NCBI RefSeq assembly: GCF_000182565.1
Contig: NW_015971546.1
Location: forward strand, 685,440-749,439
Length of the DNA: 64,000 nucleotides
From: Spizellomyces punctatus DAOM BR117
Lineage: Eukaryota; Chytridiomycota; Chytridiomycetes; Spizellomycetales; Spizellomycetaceae
Direction of reading: 5' to 3'
Below the pieces are notes generated by a model. That model was not told the DNA's origin. It was given only the letters and a program-made list of their open reading frames with translations, and did not search any database. A program made the translations under genes and the position numbers. The first letter of the stretch is position 1. Every line of letters starts with the position of its first letter. Below, one piece after another: positions 50,689 through 61,385 of the stretch.

Positions 50689-53600
50689 CTAGCTATCTGC
50701 TCCACCGTCGGTGCCTTCAGCCAACCGATGAGATTCTACTGACTCAGATATCCGAGCTTCGTCACTTTCCTGGTCTTTCTCTCTTTTCTGGGTGCGCTCC
50801 TTCTGTAAGCGTCTGACTAAGTCGGTATAATCCGACTTCATCTTTTCACGGTAAGGCACTCCTGATTGATGGCCAGGTGTTGTTAGCGTTTGGTGCTCAG
50901 ATGACCTTAGCAAGGTAGAAGTGATACGTGCCTGCGTAAGTCACACTCTCGTGTAATTCATTCTTGATGCTACTTGTCACGTCCGTGATGCGTGCCTCAA
51001 TATAGTGCAAACGTCGCATCAGCTGTTCGCGTTCTGCTGCTTCTTTGAGACGTGCTTCCGAAGAACCCTCATATCCTTTGCGAAAGAATCGGCTGTCGGC
51101 ATTGTATTAGATGCATCTCAAACGCGCGGCGCAGACTCCGTTCAGAAACTTACAGTGGATCCGAGGCTGTACGTTCAAAGGCTTCAATCTCATGTAAGAC
51201 ACTCTCTCGTGCAATAATGTGTTCGGAGGCGATCTTCCATAGCCGGATTGCCTAAGGAAGTGGTACATGAATGAATACGGGCACATTCAGGTATTATCCG
51301 CATCAGAGTTAACTGTTCACCGTTTCTAATTTCGGGGCAAATCGATGGCCTCCGTACTTTATTGCCATGTCCAGTTTCTGATCTGCCGGCATTTTAAGTG
51401 TTACCCAAAGAGCTTCTAATTCGTTTTGCATTCGGTGGATATCTACAGAGTCTGGTCTCCCGGCAGAGTGTTTTATATCCGCCGTCTTCGGGGTAGTGGG
51501 TGTTTTTGATCGTTCAGGTAAGCTTGCGGTGACCAGTTCTCTTGAAAACCTGTATGCAAGATATCAGAATGCTAGAAGATCATGGGGAAAGCAAGGGTAA
51601 TCATACCCATCTTCTTTGTCATCCTTGACTATGGCATTATTCATTGGTGGAACGTCAACAGGCTCTTGGTCAGATGGCGCTGGCTGGCTGGTGAACGCCG
51701 CATTGTGAAGTTCTTCCATAAAGTCCAGAATCTTGGGGTTCCATTCACCCCTCGAGTATGACAGCATCTGTCGGCGCTTTTCCGCCCTCTCCCTCCTCTC
51801 ATTTTCAATTTTCTTTCGTTCTTCCTCGGCCCGAGCCGCTGCCTCTGCTTCCTCTTGTGCCCTCCGGAGCGCTTCCACGTTTTCATCCTCCTTATACAAT
51901 AAATCGAATACGAAATCGGTAGTTTTCGTTCGAAGAAACTCGAGATAGTCTTGAAAACCGATGTCACTGAAAGCTTGGCGACTACGTTTCTCAACATCAA
52001 ACGGTATATAACCGCCGTAATTATATTGAAAGGCACCGTCATATCGTGAGGAAATCGTTTTACGCATTGCTGCCTCACGATTTCGGATGTATTCGTCAGC
52101 TGGGATGGATGGACGTTTTGCATCTTCGCGCGTTCGTAACCGTACGGCCGGCACAGAAGCTCGACCGCCTGTTGAGGATGTGGTGGTTGGAGCGGCGGCA
52201 GCTGGCTTCGCATGAAAGAGCGGCCGGATGAGAGCTGGGTCGGTAAGTCCTTGCCACGCGTAATTTACGGGGCCCTCAACATCGATTGGAGCTGCAGGAC
52301 AGGCAAAACTATCCTCGGGGGCCACTAATTGTTGAATGTCAGCAAGCGCTAGCACTTACACGACAAATTGAACACCTACGGTCATCTGGCTCCAAGTGTG
52401 ATTGATCCAATGTTTTCATTATCTCGTCGTACAGTTCTTCGACTTCCTTGTATCTCGTCAGCTTTTCATCTGACGTCCACATGAGTATCGTTTCTGCAGT
52501 CCAGCTAATGCTCGCAAAAGCACAAACCTATGCTGTTGAGCATGTTATTATTCACATCACTTCCAAATTCGCTGACCGCAGCTGCTGGTTCGGTTGCCAG
52601 AGTGATGAAACCTTTCGGTATTCTCTCCGACACATGAGACTGGACCGGTCTCATTATTTTCTACAGGGCTGTGTTCTCAGAGTATGCACCTTTCGCCAAC
52701 CAAATGACGCGGAAAGTACCTTTTCCTCTTCAAACATTTTGACGGCGGACGGTGCATTCTTTTCAGACGGAGGCGATGGAGGTAAGGACTGCGTAGGAAT
52801 TGGTTCAATTGATAATACGGCTCAATAGGCCCGGTTAACATCACATTCTTACCACGGTGTCGAACATACTGTAATCAAAATCAGTTAAATGTCGTTTGCG
52901 ATACTTGCTTAATGGTAAGTATCGAGTCCTCGGAACAGAAATCTTGAGACAATTCTGTAAGTCCAAGGATTACAAATACGAAACGCAGCCGGTCCCACCT
53001 CTTCCTTGAGGTCCATCTGTCGGCGGAAAGTTGACAGACCCGTATGTCCTTGCAAGAGAGGGTTATCCCCTTCTGCCAAACACAACGCTGCGCAGTCTTG
53101 AGCATCATCCTCAGGGTAGCTCAGATCATCGAAAGATTCTTCATCATCATCTGCCCCTTCAACGGAGAGTTCCCATATTCTTCCTTTGTTTATATGAGTT
53201 GTGGAGGGAAACTCAACAATTTCTTCCGATAGAAGACTGGGTCGATGGCCATTAACAGGCACGAGAGTCTTTCGTCTCAATTCCAAATGTGCCGAGGATC
53301 GTCGTGATGAACGTCTCAGCAATTTTTGTATATCATTGGGCTCATTCGACGCAGCCGATATCGATGATTGCCGCATGGAGCGACGAATTAGTTCCGTCTG
53401 GTGTTTGCCAGTAACAACTGGCGCCTCGAGCTTGGGAATAGCATGTGTAACTCTTTCTAACGCATCCTTCATCTAAAACCATCGTCTCGCAAGGTTATAG
53501 CGCGAAGCAACGTACAGCGTCGAAGAAAATTACCTCTTGGACTTCCACCTTCAAAGGGTCTCCAGGTCGGAGAAGGCTTGTATCGTGAAGTGTTTGACCA

Positions 53601-54654
53601 CCTTCTGTATCAGCCAACGCTTCTTTCATTATTTTTTCAGTATCTATTCTAGATTTCAGTTCATCAGACAAGTATTTCAGTCGTGATATCATGATGGTCC
53701 TGCTCACCGGCGGTTAAGCTCTGTTCTGAAGAATGCCCGTAGTCGCCCACTATTCACAGTCTGATCAAAGATGCTTGCATGCTCCATTTCTAAGAGAAAA
53801 ACGTCAAGTAATATTCCCGAGCTAAGTACATTATGACGACTTACTCTCTTTTTTGCGCCGACAACTTCGCAGAACGTCATCTTTCACCATGCCTATATGA
53901 CTTATAACGCTGATAGCAACAATGCGGTTCTGAGCCGGCGTCAGTTTTGAAGTAATGAAATCTTGTACTTGATTATATCGTGCTGCCAATTCAATAATCA
54001 ACGTATTTTCCTGGTACAAAGGGGTCATCAGCGAGCGATGCAGTTAGAGGCGTTACTCATCTATTTACCAGGCTCTCTCGCGCATCTGGCGGAAGCCAGG
54101 TAACATTTTCCATTTCAGCGACCATTCGCTTTAGATGTGAGTTAATCGTTCCCATGCCTTCTGTCACTCGTATGCTGCTTTCTGCACATGACAACGGCGT
54201 TAATACGGCGATTGGGTGTTCGACTAATTATCAAGAAGATACCAGCAGCTGTAGGCGGTGCTTGGCTAATTGGATTTTTGCCTAGCATATCTTTCTGCAT
54301 GGATATCAGCTCAAAGCGCCTAAAACGACGAGATTGCAAATAGAGTTTACTTACATCTACTCTCGCGAGGGGCTTCAGAGCGAGCTGCTGATACCCTGAC
54401 TGTCCTAACATCTTTCGGAACTTCTTCCTCATGACGCTTCTAGGAATTTCTGTGGTTGGGACATCCGTTACTGACAGAATCGACTGCCTCCCTCGTTGAA
54501 GCACACGCAGTTGCTTTCGAACAATATCTGTGTGCTCGGCTTTCTCCGCCGCCCTCCGAAAGCAGGCGGGAAGGTGCTGCAACTCGCATGGATCAAAAAG
54601 CGACAATATCCTGCCTTCTTGCAGGAGATGTGGGTTAGGTTGCACATCATGCAT
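50689..54654 (-). CDS. CCDC87-like coiled-coil protein
   Basis: In animals CCDC87 is a testis and sperm protein. From the ATG at 54654 (MHDVQPNPHLLQEGRILSLF) the exons give ARYNQVQDFITSKLTPAQNR (about 53960), then a disordered Ser/Arg-rich part (52910-53470). A long exon at 51610-52323 follows, with Lys/Glu-rich helix, and includes DYLEFLRTKTTDFVFDLLY. The C-terminal half contains LEALWVTLKMPADQKLDMAI, then FERTASDPLRFFRKGYEGSS, ARLKEAAEREQLMRRL and GVPYREKMKSDYTDLVRRLQ. This order (RLDM, ASDP-x-RFF-x-KG, SS-x-ARL-x-EA, P-Y-x-EKM) matches my recollection of the CCDC87 C-terminus. At least nine introns. It converges on the dynein gene with 207 bp between the stops. The assignment comes from memory of motifs and needs a profile search. 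Confidence 0.6.
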
Positions 54655-55144
54655 GGTTGGACCTTGTCAATGGCCGAAAAAGTAGAGCTCGGTGAGATCC
54701 AGGTTGAAGTCCGAGCATTGTTGGCTATCACGTAATCATGTCATATAACCATTTTGGGATATATTACCACTTCGATCGTTTTCGTTTTGCGTGCATTGCT
54801 CTAGAGCCCGATAATGCACAAATCACTGATTGGATGTACGGAAGTTGGCTCGACAGCAAAAGAGCCTGCTGATATTGGTTTAAAACATCATCGACGCACG
54901 GAGAGAAGTAGAGATCTACAGAATATATTGGTTGTAACTACCGCCCGAAATACTAGCATTGGAAATCACATCTTACAGAGAGCCAACTGGCTCTGACCAT
55001 TTGGCGCTAATCCGCCGGCAAGGATGATATTTGGTTGGGATGTCACGTTTACAACAAGCGTCCCTTGCTAAAGGTACTTCACACTTACAGTTTTTGATGT
55101 GATTAGTCCACCATAAACCCACCCAAAACAGCGCCCTCGCCCAA
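54655..55144. other. Intergenic region between two minus-strand genes
   Basis: No gene is seen. It holds the CCDC87-like promoter and the 3' end of the RAD51AP1-like gene. Short frames on both strands look like chance. Confidence 0.4.
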
Positions 55145-56248
55145 TCATTTGTTCAAATACTTGTGAAGCGGCTTGACGCGGGCCCGCTTCGATAGACCCA
55201 ATCGCAGTGGCAAGGCATTAATGCAGGGAATTGGGCTTTCCGCCGTTCTTGACGCATTATGTGGAGGTGGTACAGGGGACGTTATTGCACTTGTAGCCAA
55301 TCTTGAATTCTCGGAGGGAGATTGCTCCTTATCAGTTGATACGGCCTTCATTCCAGTCGCATCGTGCTGATCTGTGGATATCGGCCGTTTCGTACGCTTC
55401 TCAGATTGTAGCTGTTTCTGACTCTGCGGATATGTATTAAGGTTGCTTGAAGGTGTCCTATTTGAAGATGATTTTCTTTTGGATGCAGACTTGCTATCTC
55501 GCGTGCCAGTGAGACTGGGAGGCTCAGCCCCGTCTTCATCAGTTCCATGGTTTTGAAGATCGGCTTCGGCATAATCATCTGATCCAAACATGTTCTGGCG
55601 CAAGGTACTGTCTTCCCCATTGATAGTCGATTCTAACATTAAGGATCATGTCAACATGATGACAGCGCCGCCTTTCCAGCTTACTGTAGTAGGCTCACCA
55701 ATTTGCTTAACACTATGATGTTCCTCCCGTTGAGACCCCGCGGTCATCAACTTGTTGGCGTGATCAGATAATGGTTTCGGTGATTGCCGTCGCGGTTGTG
55801 AACGAGATGTAGGCAGTACAACTTGCACATTATCACTGCCGCAACGTTCGTCTTTCATGGACAGCTGAATAGCCTTTTGAAGGTCTGCTTGTTCCTTACG
55901 CTCCTGACCGGCAACGTTGCTTGAGTCTTACTTGTTCATATCACCACCGTAATTTCAGAAAAACAAACCTTTACACTAAGGCGTTTATTTTCTGTCCGAC
56001 ATTGTTCTGATGAACTGGAGCGCTCTTCAGGGATAGCTGATGTTCGCTCTCAATGAATTTCTCAATAGCAGAGAACCGGAATGTTTAACTCTTGAAGGCG
56101 CACCAGAAGTTTTTTGCTTCTTTGTAGCATTGGTCGATGTCGAGTCTTGTTTTCGTCGTGATGGATGAGGATGTTCCCTCTCGTCGCCATCCAGCGATAT
56201 GACCTCTGCATAGTTCACCGCCTTCCGGGTTCGCTGTGGGCGGCTCAT
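55145..56248 (-). CDS. RAD51AP1: RAD51AP1-like recombination factor
   Basis: RAD51AP1 binds DNA and RAD51 and stimulates D-loop formation in homologous recombination. The protein starts MSRPQRTRKAVNYAEVISLD (vertebrate RAD51AP1 starts with the similar R-P-x-R-x-KKPVNYS). A middle exon gives ADLQKAIQLSMKDE, like the UIM-shaped segment of RAD51AP1. The last exon ends ALPLRLGLSKRARVKPLHKY, matching the RAD51-binding C-terminus (LRLGLSR-x-ARVKPLH). The regions between are Ser/Lys-rich and disordered, as in the family. Three or four introns. Start and end motifs are both diagnostic, so the call is good despite low similarity between them. It is divergent from COA5, with 158 bp between the start codons. 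Confidence 0.85.
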
Positions 56249-56406
56249 AAGTACCTTGTTTTTCGTTTGGAATGTCAGGTTCTTGGGAGGGATGACGACC
56301 CCAGACGAGCTAACCGCTGGGCTGACCGCGTTCTCCAAGCCACCTGCCTCATGGCAACCTGCCAGCGTTTCCAGAGGTTTGGGGCCATTAACATTCCGCA
56401 ACAAAA
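56249..56406. promoter_or_regulatory. Shared divergent promoter region, RAD51AP1-like gene and COA5
   Basis: 158 bp separate the two opposed start codons. No named element was recognised. Confidence 0.45.
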
Positions 56407-56723
56407 ATGCCCACTTGCGATCACTTTTACAAGGCATTGCTGACTTGTCTCCTCAAATCTCCGTGCGTAGTAGAGCAGCGAAACACACCTCGCGAATGTT
56501 TGAATCCGAAATATGACGAAAACAGCGTATCTCCGGAATGTAGGCTAGCCCAGCGGGCGTATATCGAATGCAAAACGTCAATAGTGAGTTTCAAGATGCT
56601 ATTGGTGTGTCTGCTATCAGAAACGATGCATAATAAATATATCTTTAGATGAACCCACGGAAACGGTTCAGAGGACCATATGGCGGAAGACCACCAAAGG
56701 AAGAAGACGAAGAGGAGATTTAA
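56407..56723 (+). CDS. COA5: COA5/Pet191, cytochrome c oxidase assembly factor (twin Cys motifs)
   Basis: Pet191 is a small intermembrane-space protein needed for complex IV assembly, imported through Mia40. Exon 1 (56407-56583) starts MPTCDHFYKALLTCLLKSPC and continues VVEQRNTPRECLNPKYDENS, then PECRLAQRAYIECKTSI. It gives six Cys in twin C-x9-C-like spacing and the family motif SPCVV...P-x-CL. The intron (GTGAGT...TTTAG, about 56584-56648) joins to MNPRKRFRGPYGGRPP and a Glu-rich end at TAA 56721-56723. The R-K-R-F-R-G-x-x-G motif is the usual Pet191 ending. About 83 residues, close to family length (yeast is longer). Confidence 0.92.
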
Positions 56724-57166
56724 GAAACGAATGGAGAACTGAATATCTGCAATCTAGTACACGGACAGTGACTAATGGATAGCTGACATTTATTGACTGG
56801 CATGTCATGTATATCTTTGGAGCCCTGACATCAAAATCCAGCTGAGGAGCTCTGGCGACAAAGCTTGTCGAGCCAAAACGGCTACTGGGAACGATGTTGC
56901 TGCGCAGAGTGGGGTTCAACCACAACCACACTGGGAACTTGCCAGTCCTTTAGAATCCATGGATCTATTGTAGACCTGCATCATCAAATACGATATCCTC
57001 CTTGTGATCTTGTAGTAAGTTGCGATGAAGACTGTCATCATCACAATCGCAATCGCGTAAGCGTGGCTTGCACCAGAGAGGCGTCTTGCCGCCCGCTGCT
57101 TTTATCCGTACCGACCATCTTTAACCCACCCCATTACAGTTCTTTTTCGTCACCGACCAGCAAACC
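56724..57166. other. Intergenic region
   Basis: No gene is seen. A minus-strand frame at 56668-56931 overlaps the COA5 end and lacks support. Confidence 0.4.
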
Positions 57167-57886
57167 ATGCTGCCCGTTTTCACTGATTATAGACATGAGC
57201 CAATTTACCCAGAGTCTTACCATCATCCGCTGAATGTACTATGGTTCTGTCAATCCTTTGCAGCACTTCTCCAAACCCTGCGAACCGGACGTTTTCTCCC
57301 TTCCCCGAAGGCTCCCCAGAACTCGCTTTTCACAAACCAATTCCGCTTGCACCTCATCACTCACACTATCTTCTACATCCTCGAATTGGTGTTCACGGAC
57401 ATGATGCATAGTTTCACCAGCATGGCTGTTCACCACATATTTGGCATGCTAATCTTTGGGTGGCTGTGGATAGAGTGGGAAGGTATGTCCACCGTAGTTT
57501 TGATCCCATTTGTGCTGCATGCCTGGTTTTGGGTGTGGAGCACCGGGACGAGTTGGATCTTGTTGAGTGTCTATAATTGGGCATTCCTTGCGGTCGGGAT
57601 GGCTCTCTTTGCCAATAATACTATGTACGCCGTAAAATATGGACCAAAGAACGTTCCAATATCTTGGATCGGAGTGCCGTTCTTGTCTATAGTTGAAGTA
57701 GGTGTGAATGCGTTCACGTATTGCTGGAGTTACTGGGGATATTATTGTCCAGAAGTTAGGCCAAAAGGCTGGCGAGAGGCGTTCGTACTGTTCGGTGGAA
57801 TAACGGCCGTTCTAACGGCTTGTGTTTTGGCTAGCGTCCTGACAACAATAAGGCTGACATCGGGTGCGAAAATCAAGGAAGCCTAG
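57167..57886 (+). CDS. Multipass membrane protein, TLC-like
   Basis: This is an uninterrupted 239-residue frame with five or six hydrophobic spans (for example HLITHTIFYILELVFTDMMH, IFGMLIFGWLWIEW, VVLIPFVLHAWFWVW, AFVLFGGITAVLTACVLASV). The segment TDMMHSFTSMAVHHIFGMLI has the D...H...HH arrangement seen in TLC-domain (TRAM-LAG1-CLN8) proteins, which act in ceramide synthesis or lipid sensing. The rest is not clearly TLC, and no signal peptide is needed. Function unknown; the membrane nature is certain from composition. Confidence 0.6.
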   Translation: MLPVFTDYRHEPIYPESYHHPLNVLWFCQSFAALLQTLRTGRFLPSPKAPQNSLFTNQFRLHLITHTIFYILELVFTDMMHSFTSMAVHHIFGMLIFGWLWIEWEGMSTVVLIPFVLHAWFWVWSTGTSWILLSVYNWAFLAVGMALFANNTMYAVKYGPKNVPISWIGVPFLSIVEVGVNAFTYCWSYWGYYCPEVRPKGWREAFVLFGGITAVLTACVLASVLTTIRLTSGAKIKEA

Positions 57887-58461
57887 AATTGTATAGTTAC
57901 AGATAGAGCTATAAAATAGATATAAATATTATCCGGGTGAGGGTTCTGCGAAAATGCATACATGTCTCGTTGAGTACAGCAAAACATGCTAACGGCTATG
58001 TGACTGGGTGAGAAGAAAGCAAATGAGTCGGTTTGCTAAGATTCTGTTTGCCGTTGCCGTTGCATCAGTGTTTCCTTTAGGGCCCGTATCCGCCTTTCTA
58101 TTGATTCCATATCTGCCTTCTAGATACAGGACATATGTTAGCGATACTACACGCCGCGCATTGGCACCGGTACAACCCACCTCAACGCCAGATGTACCCT
58201 GCCCGTCTTCCTCTCCAACTCCAGCGTTACGATTGCCGTCCAGCGGCCCACTAGAGCTGCGGGTCCCGGCGCCTTGCACAGTCCGAGTACTTCCTTTCGC
58301 TCCCGCAGTCGATCGAGATGTCCGCCCACGACTTGATGTCGGTAAGGGAGGTACAACTGAGGCATGTAGGTCGCCAGTTGCGGTCCGTGTTACGACGGTC
58401 AACGGTGGTGGCATCTGTAAGACAGGATGCTATGTCATATTAGTGGTGTTCGTTACAGTTA
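57887..58461. other. Region downstream of the MBIP-like frame; possible last exon
   Basis: A minus-strand frame (58414 to 57989) starting MPPPLTVVTRTATGDLHASV follows a possible splice acceptor (TTACAG) and could be the last exon of the MBIP-like gene if the donor GTGAGC at about 58482 is used. Its composition is low in complexity, and the opposite strand also has an open frame with a hydrophobic start, so neither is firmly supported. Confidence 0.25.
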
Positions 58462-59731
58462 TTACAGTGGCATCCTGATGCTCACCGATTGTCTGTTTGG
58501 CTGGTTAAAGAAAAACGCCGCCCACGCAGGATAGTCCGCTTCCAGTTGTTGCAACCTGTCCTCAAGTGCCTTTATTCGCTGATATGCATCCAAAGGTGTT
58601 CGAGAAACTGCACAGAAAGAGGCTAAAGCGTCAATCTGATGTGTGACGCCTGCCTGCGCTACTACATACTCACCGAATTCAACGTTAAGGTGTTCCTGTA
58701 CATTCTTGATACGCTCTTCAATCCCGTCAAGTGGTCGCGACGAAGTATCCTCATATTTAGCGGGTCTTTTGCCTGCAGGGTCTCGATGTGTTGATCTCTC
58801 AAGAGGACCGGATAGGTTATGAACAACATCTAGCTTCATTTGCACCGTCCGATTGAGCTGGGCGGCATCAACTCGAGCGCAAGTGCCTTTGAAGTTCAGA
58901 ATCGACAGATAAGCCACCGCCCATCTTCGTATTAATACGGGGTCCATTCAACCTAGCCCTCACCCTCTTCAGATGCTTTTGGTCTTAGAAATTCCTTTCT
59001 GTTACTCGCATTGATTTGTGCACGCTTCGTCTCGATGAAGTTCTGTATTCGTTTATCCATCTATTTCCAAATGAGATGGCCTTCTGTATTAGTAGGTGAA
59101 AATGTGGACCTGCGCAAAATAAATCACCCACCTCTGCTTTATCTGCTCGGATTTGCACAAGTTCAGGATCCAGTCGTGCAGCTTTCGCGTCTCGTTCCTC
59201 CAAATCTGCACGTAGACCGACCACTTGTTGGAAATGCTACGTTGGGAGACTCCCAACCGCCATTTCACTCACCTAAAAGTTCAGCCGCTTGCTTTCGTTT
59301 CATAGGAAGTCCATTTACTTTTTCAATATTTAGTGGGTGCTCGACAGGTTGACTTGCTCGAGTGGATAGCTCCAAAAATGCAGACAAGACCGCGTTGGTT
59401 TTGATAGTGGTCAAGAATGCACACAAGGCATCCGGGGGAGCGACATGTCTCGGTCGTTGGTCAACCTGCAGAGCTGCACCTTGCGACGGGGCAATAACCA
59501 ACCCTATTGAGAAAGTGTATTGTTAGAATAATCAAATCTGTTGCGTGAGCTGAGAGTTGACGACATACCTACACTCCCAAGAAAGTCGCGTATAGCACCG
59601 AGAACCGCATCGGTTGCAGTCTCACAACTGGCGACGTTAGGAGTTGAAGAGGCAGGGACATGTATATTCTGCACTATCGGTGGAGCTTCTGCATTGTCTA
59701 TTTGAGGAGTGCTGTCGGAATGCGAGTTCAT
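58462..59731 (-). CDS. MBIP: MBIP-like protein (ATAC acetyltransferase complex subunit type)
   Basis: MBIP is a subunit of the metazoan ATAC histone acetyltransferase complex. From the ATG at 59731 (MNSHSDSTPQIDNAE) the exons give a helical N-terminal part (DAVLGAIRDFLGSV), then GLPMKRKQAAELLG, then MDKRIQNFIETKRAQINASN with RKEFLRPK. After an intron come GTCARVDAAQLNRTVQMKLD and finally IEERIKNVQEHLNVEFG and TPLDAYQRIKALEDRLQQLE. The SCARTDA-like motif, the I-x-x-FI-x-x-K(R) segment and the terminal YQRIK-x-LEDRI-x-ELE helix are the recognisable MBIP features. The C-terminal end is uncertain: the frame stops at 58462, but a donor at 58482 could splice onward. Divergent from PSMG2 with 150 bp between start codons. 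Confidence 0.75.
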
Positions 59732-59881
59732 GGTCGAAAGCTCCTCGCAGCCAGACGGACTTTGGCAAACTAAGCGCTGCTGACGTGGAGGGCATTGGGT
59801 GAGTCATCCTGGACTGGGGATTCGAGGACTTTTTGACATCTTTCATCTTTGCCCTTCCCATTAGCAAGCTACAAAACAAAC
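59732..59881. promoter_or_regulatory. Shared divergent promoter region, MBIP-like gene and PSMG2
   Basis: 150 bp lie between two opposed start codons. No named element was recognised. Confidence 0.45.
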
Positions 59882-60999
59882 ATGACGTTGCCTTACTTTG
59901 AATTTGTCTCGGTGCCAGGCTTTCATTCGCAAAAACTCGCTGGGTCGACGTTGCTCATGGTACACCCATCTCTGTCGCGATTGTGAATTTGCGGCCATCC
60001 TGATAACTGTCCACTGCTGTCTTAGCCAGGCCCGAATGGACTGGGGAATATCGGCCAGCTGGCTTTGGACCTTTTGATTTCTTCCCTTGATTTGATGAGA
60101 GTTGGCTTCATATCTTCGACATTGGTTTTGCCTGTATGTGGAAACGAGGACTATGGAAACGAAACGGCGCCGAACACGTTGCACACAAGTTTTGAAGGTA
60201 CATGAACTCTGTACTGTATTTTGTCGGGATTATCACTCATACCTCATCTTCTGCAATAGTATATCAGTCGCGACCAAGTAATACAACGTCTATCACTCTC
60301 ATCCAACTACGATCGCCTGTGATTACTGTGAGTTCCAGCAGGAAGGATACGGATTTGGCACATTACTTAGGGTATATGATTAGAAAAAGGGGGTGCTCTT
60401 TTCAAAATCCTTCGCGCACTGGGCTCAACAGATGGCTTTTGAGTCGGTAGTACTAGTAACAGCAGCAGACGCTGGTCGGCGCGTGGATGGGCAAATTCGC
60501 AGCGACCGATTACGGTTCATCTCCACCTCCGACAAATACGTTCACGCGGACCGTCTACAGCAGCTAGGATTCCCGAGATTAGAAGAGAATGAAACAAAAC
60601 GTGCATGGGTAGCTAGCGAGCTGGCAAGTCCCATACCGCCAGGAGCTGGTGTATCACGATTCATTTTTGATGAGTTTCGGGAACTCAGTGTTCCGTTGTT
60701 GACTCTGATTTGGTTTGCAATTGAAGGAGGTGAGGCATGGCTCACTTTGTGTCATAAACGAAACATGACATAACACCAACTGCGTCTAGACAATTATCAA
60801 GACGCCCTCCAGCTTGCGTCGGCGGTCAGATCCTTGGTAAATCATGGGGAAGGTGCGGCTGAGCGCAATGCTTTATTAAAGATTCTTGGAGCTTAAACAA
60901 TTTTTTACAGATAATTCAGAGCAGAATACATGGAAAACTCCATTGTCGTGGAAGGGATTATATGGCAATGCAATGTTCACGAAAGCCCTTTTCCAATAG
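59882..60999 (+). CDS. PSMG2: Proteasome assembly chaperone 2 (PSMG2/Add66)
   Basis: PSMG2 pairs with PSMG1 to assemble the 20S proteasome alpha-ring. The spliced protein starts MTLPYFEFVSVPGFHSQKLA and GSTLLM. After an intron (GTACAC...TCTTAG) come PGPNGLGNIGQLALDLLIS and SLDLMRVGFISSTLVLPV, then VYQSRPSNTTSITLIQLRSP, KSFAHWAQQMAFESVVLV and SVPLLTLIWFAIEGDNYQDA. The last exon gives NTWKTPLSWKGLYGNAMFTK and ends ALFQ at TAG 60997-60999. The order LLMP-x-x-x-x-GNxGQLAxDL, EGDN-x-x-DAL and W-K-x-P-x-SW-x-x-LxG is that of PSMG2. Five or six introns. A long minus-strand frame over the first exons is a shadow. Confidence 0.92.
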
Positions 61000-61385
61000 A
61001 ATGGAGCTAGACTAGCGGCTCGTCAGCCGAGCGATGATGTCTGTAACCATTCAGTTGGCATGACGCTCTTCATTAATGGACCCCGCAAAGATAACTTATG
61101 TAAAGCGTCCACGTGGAGGCAGATTGGTTGCGATACGGCTCCTATCGTCGCAACGGCTCATATTCAGCCAACAGCCCAGCTTGATTGTGCTGACTCTGGC
61201 ATTTCTGCTCCTTTGTACATCAGGTGCGTGCACGAGCGCGCTGCCTGCGCTGCCTGGTTCCAAATAGTATGATGTGCTTGTCAATTTACATGCCACTTTA
61301 CCGGAGATTATGTACAAATCAAAGCAGATCTCCCAACGCTTTGCTAACTCTATCTACAAGTATTGCCAAGAAGCTCGTGACGCTT
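61000..61385. other. Convergent intergenic region
   Basis: No gene is seen. It lies between the 3' ends of PSMG2 and the bromodomain gene. Confidence 0.4.

Noticed and set aside
58008-58478. Plus-strand frame with a hydrophobic, signal-peptide-like start
   Set aside because: It overlaps the MBIP-like 3' region on the other strand, has a low-complexity Pro/Thr/Ser body and no splice or homology support.
59861-60184. 107-residue minus-strand frame rich in Arg and Gln
   Set aside because: It lies antisense to the first exons of PSMG2, whose spliced plus-strand protein matches its family from end to end. The minus frame has no good start.
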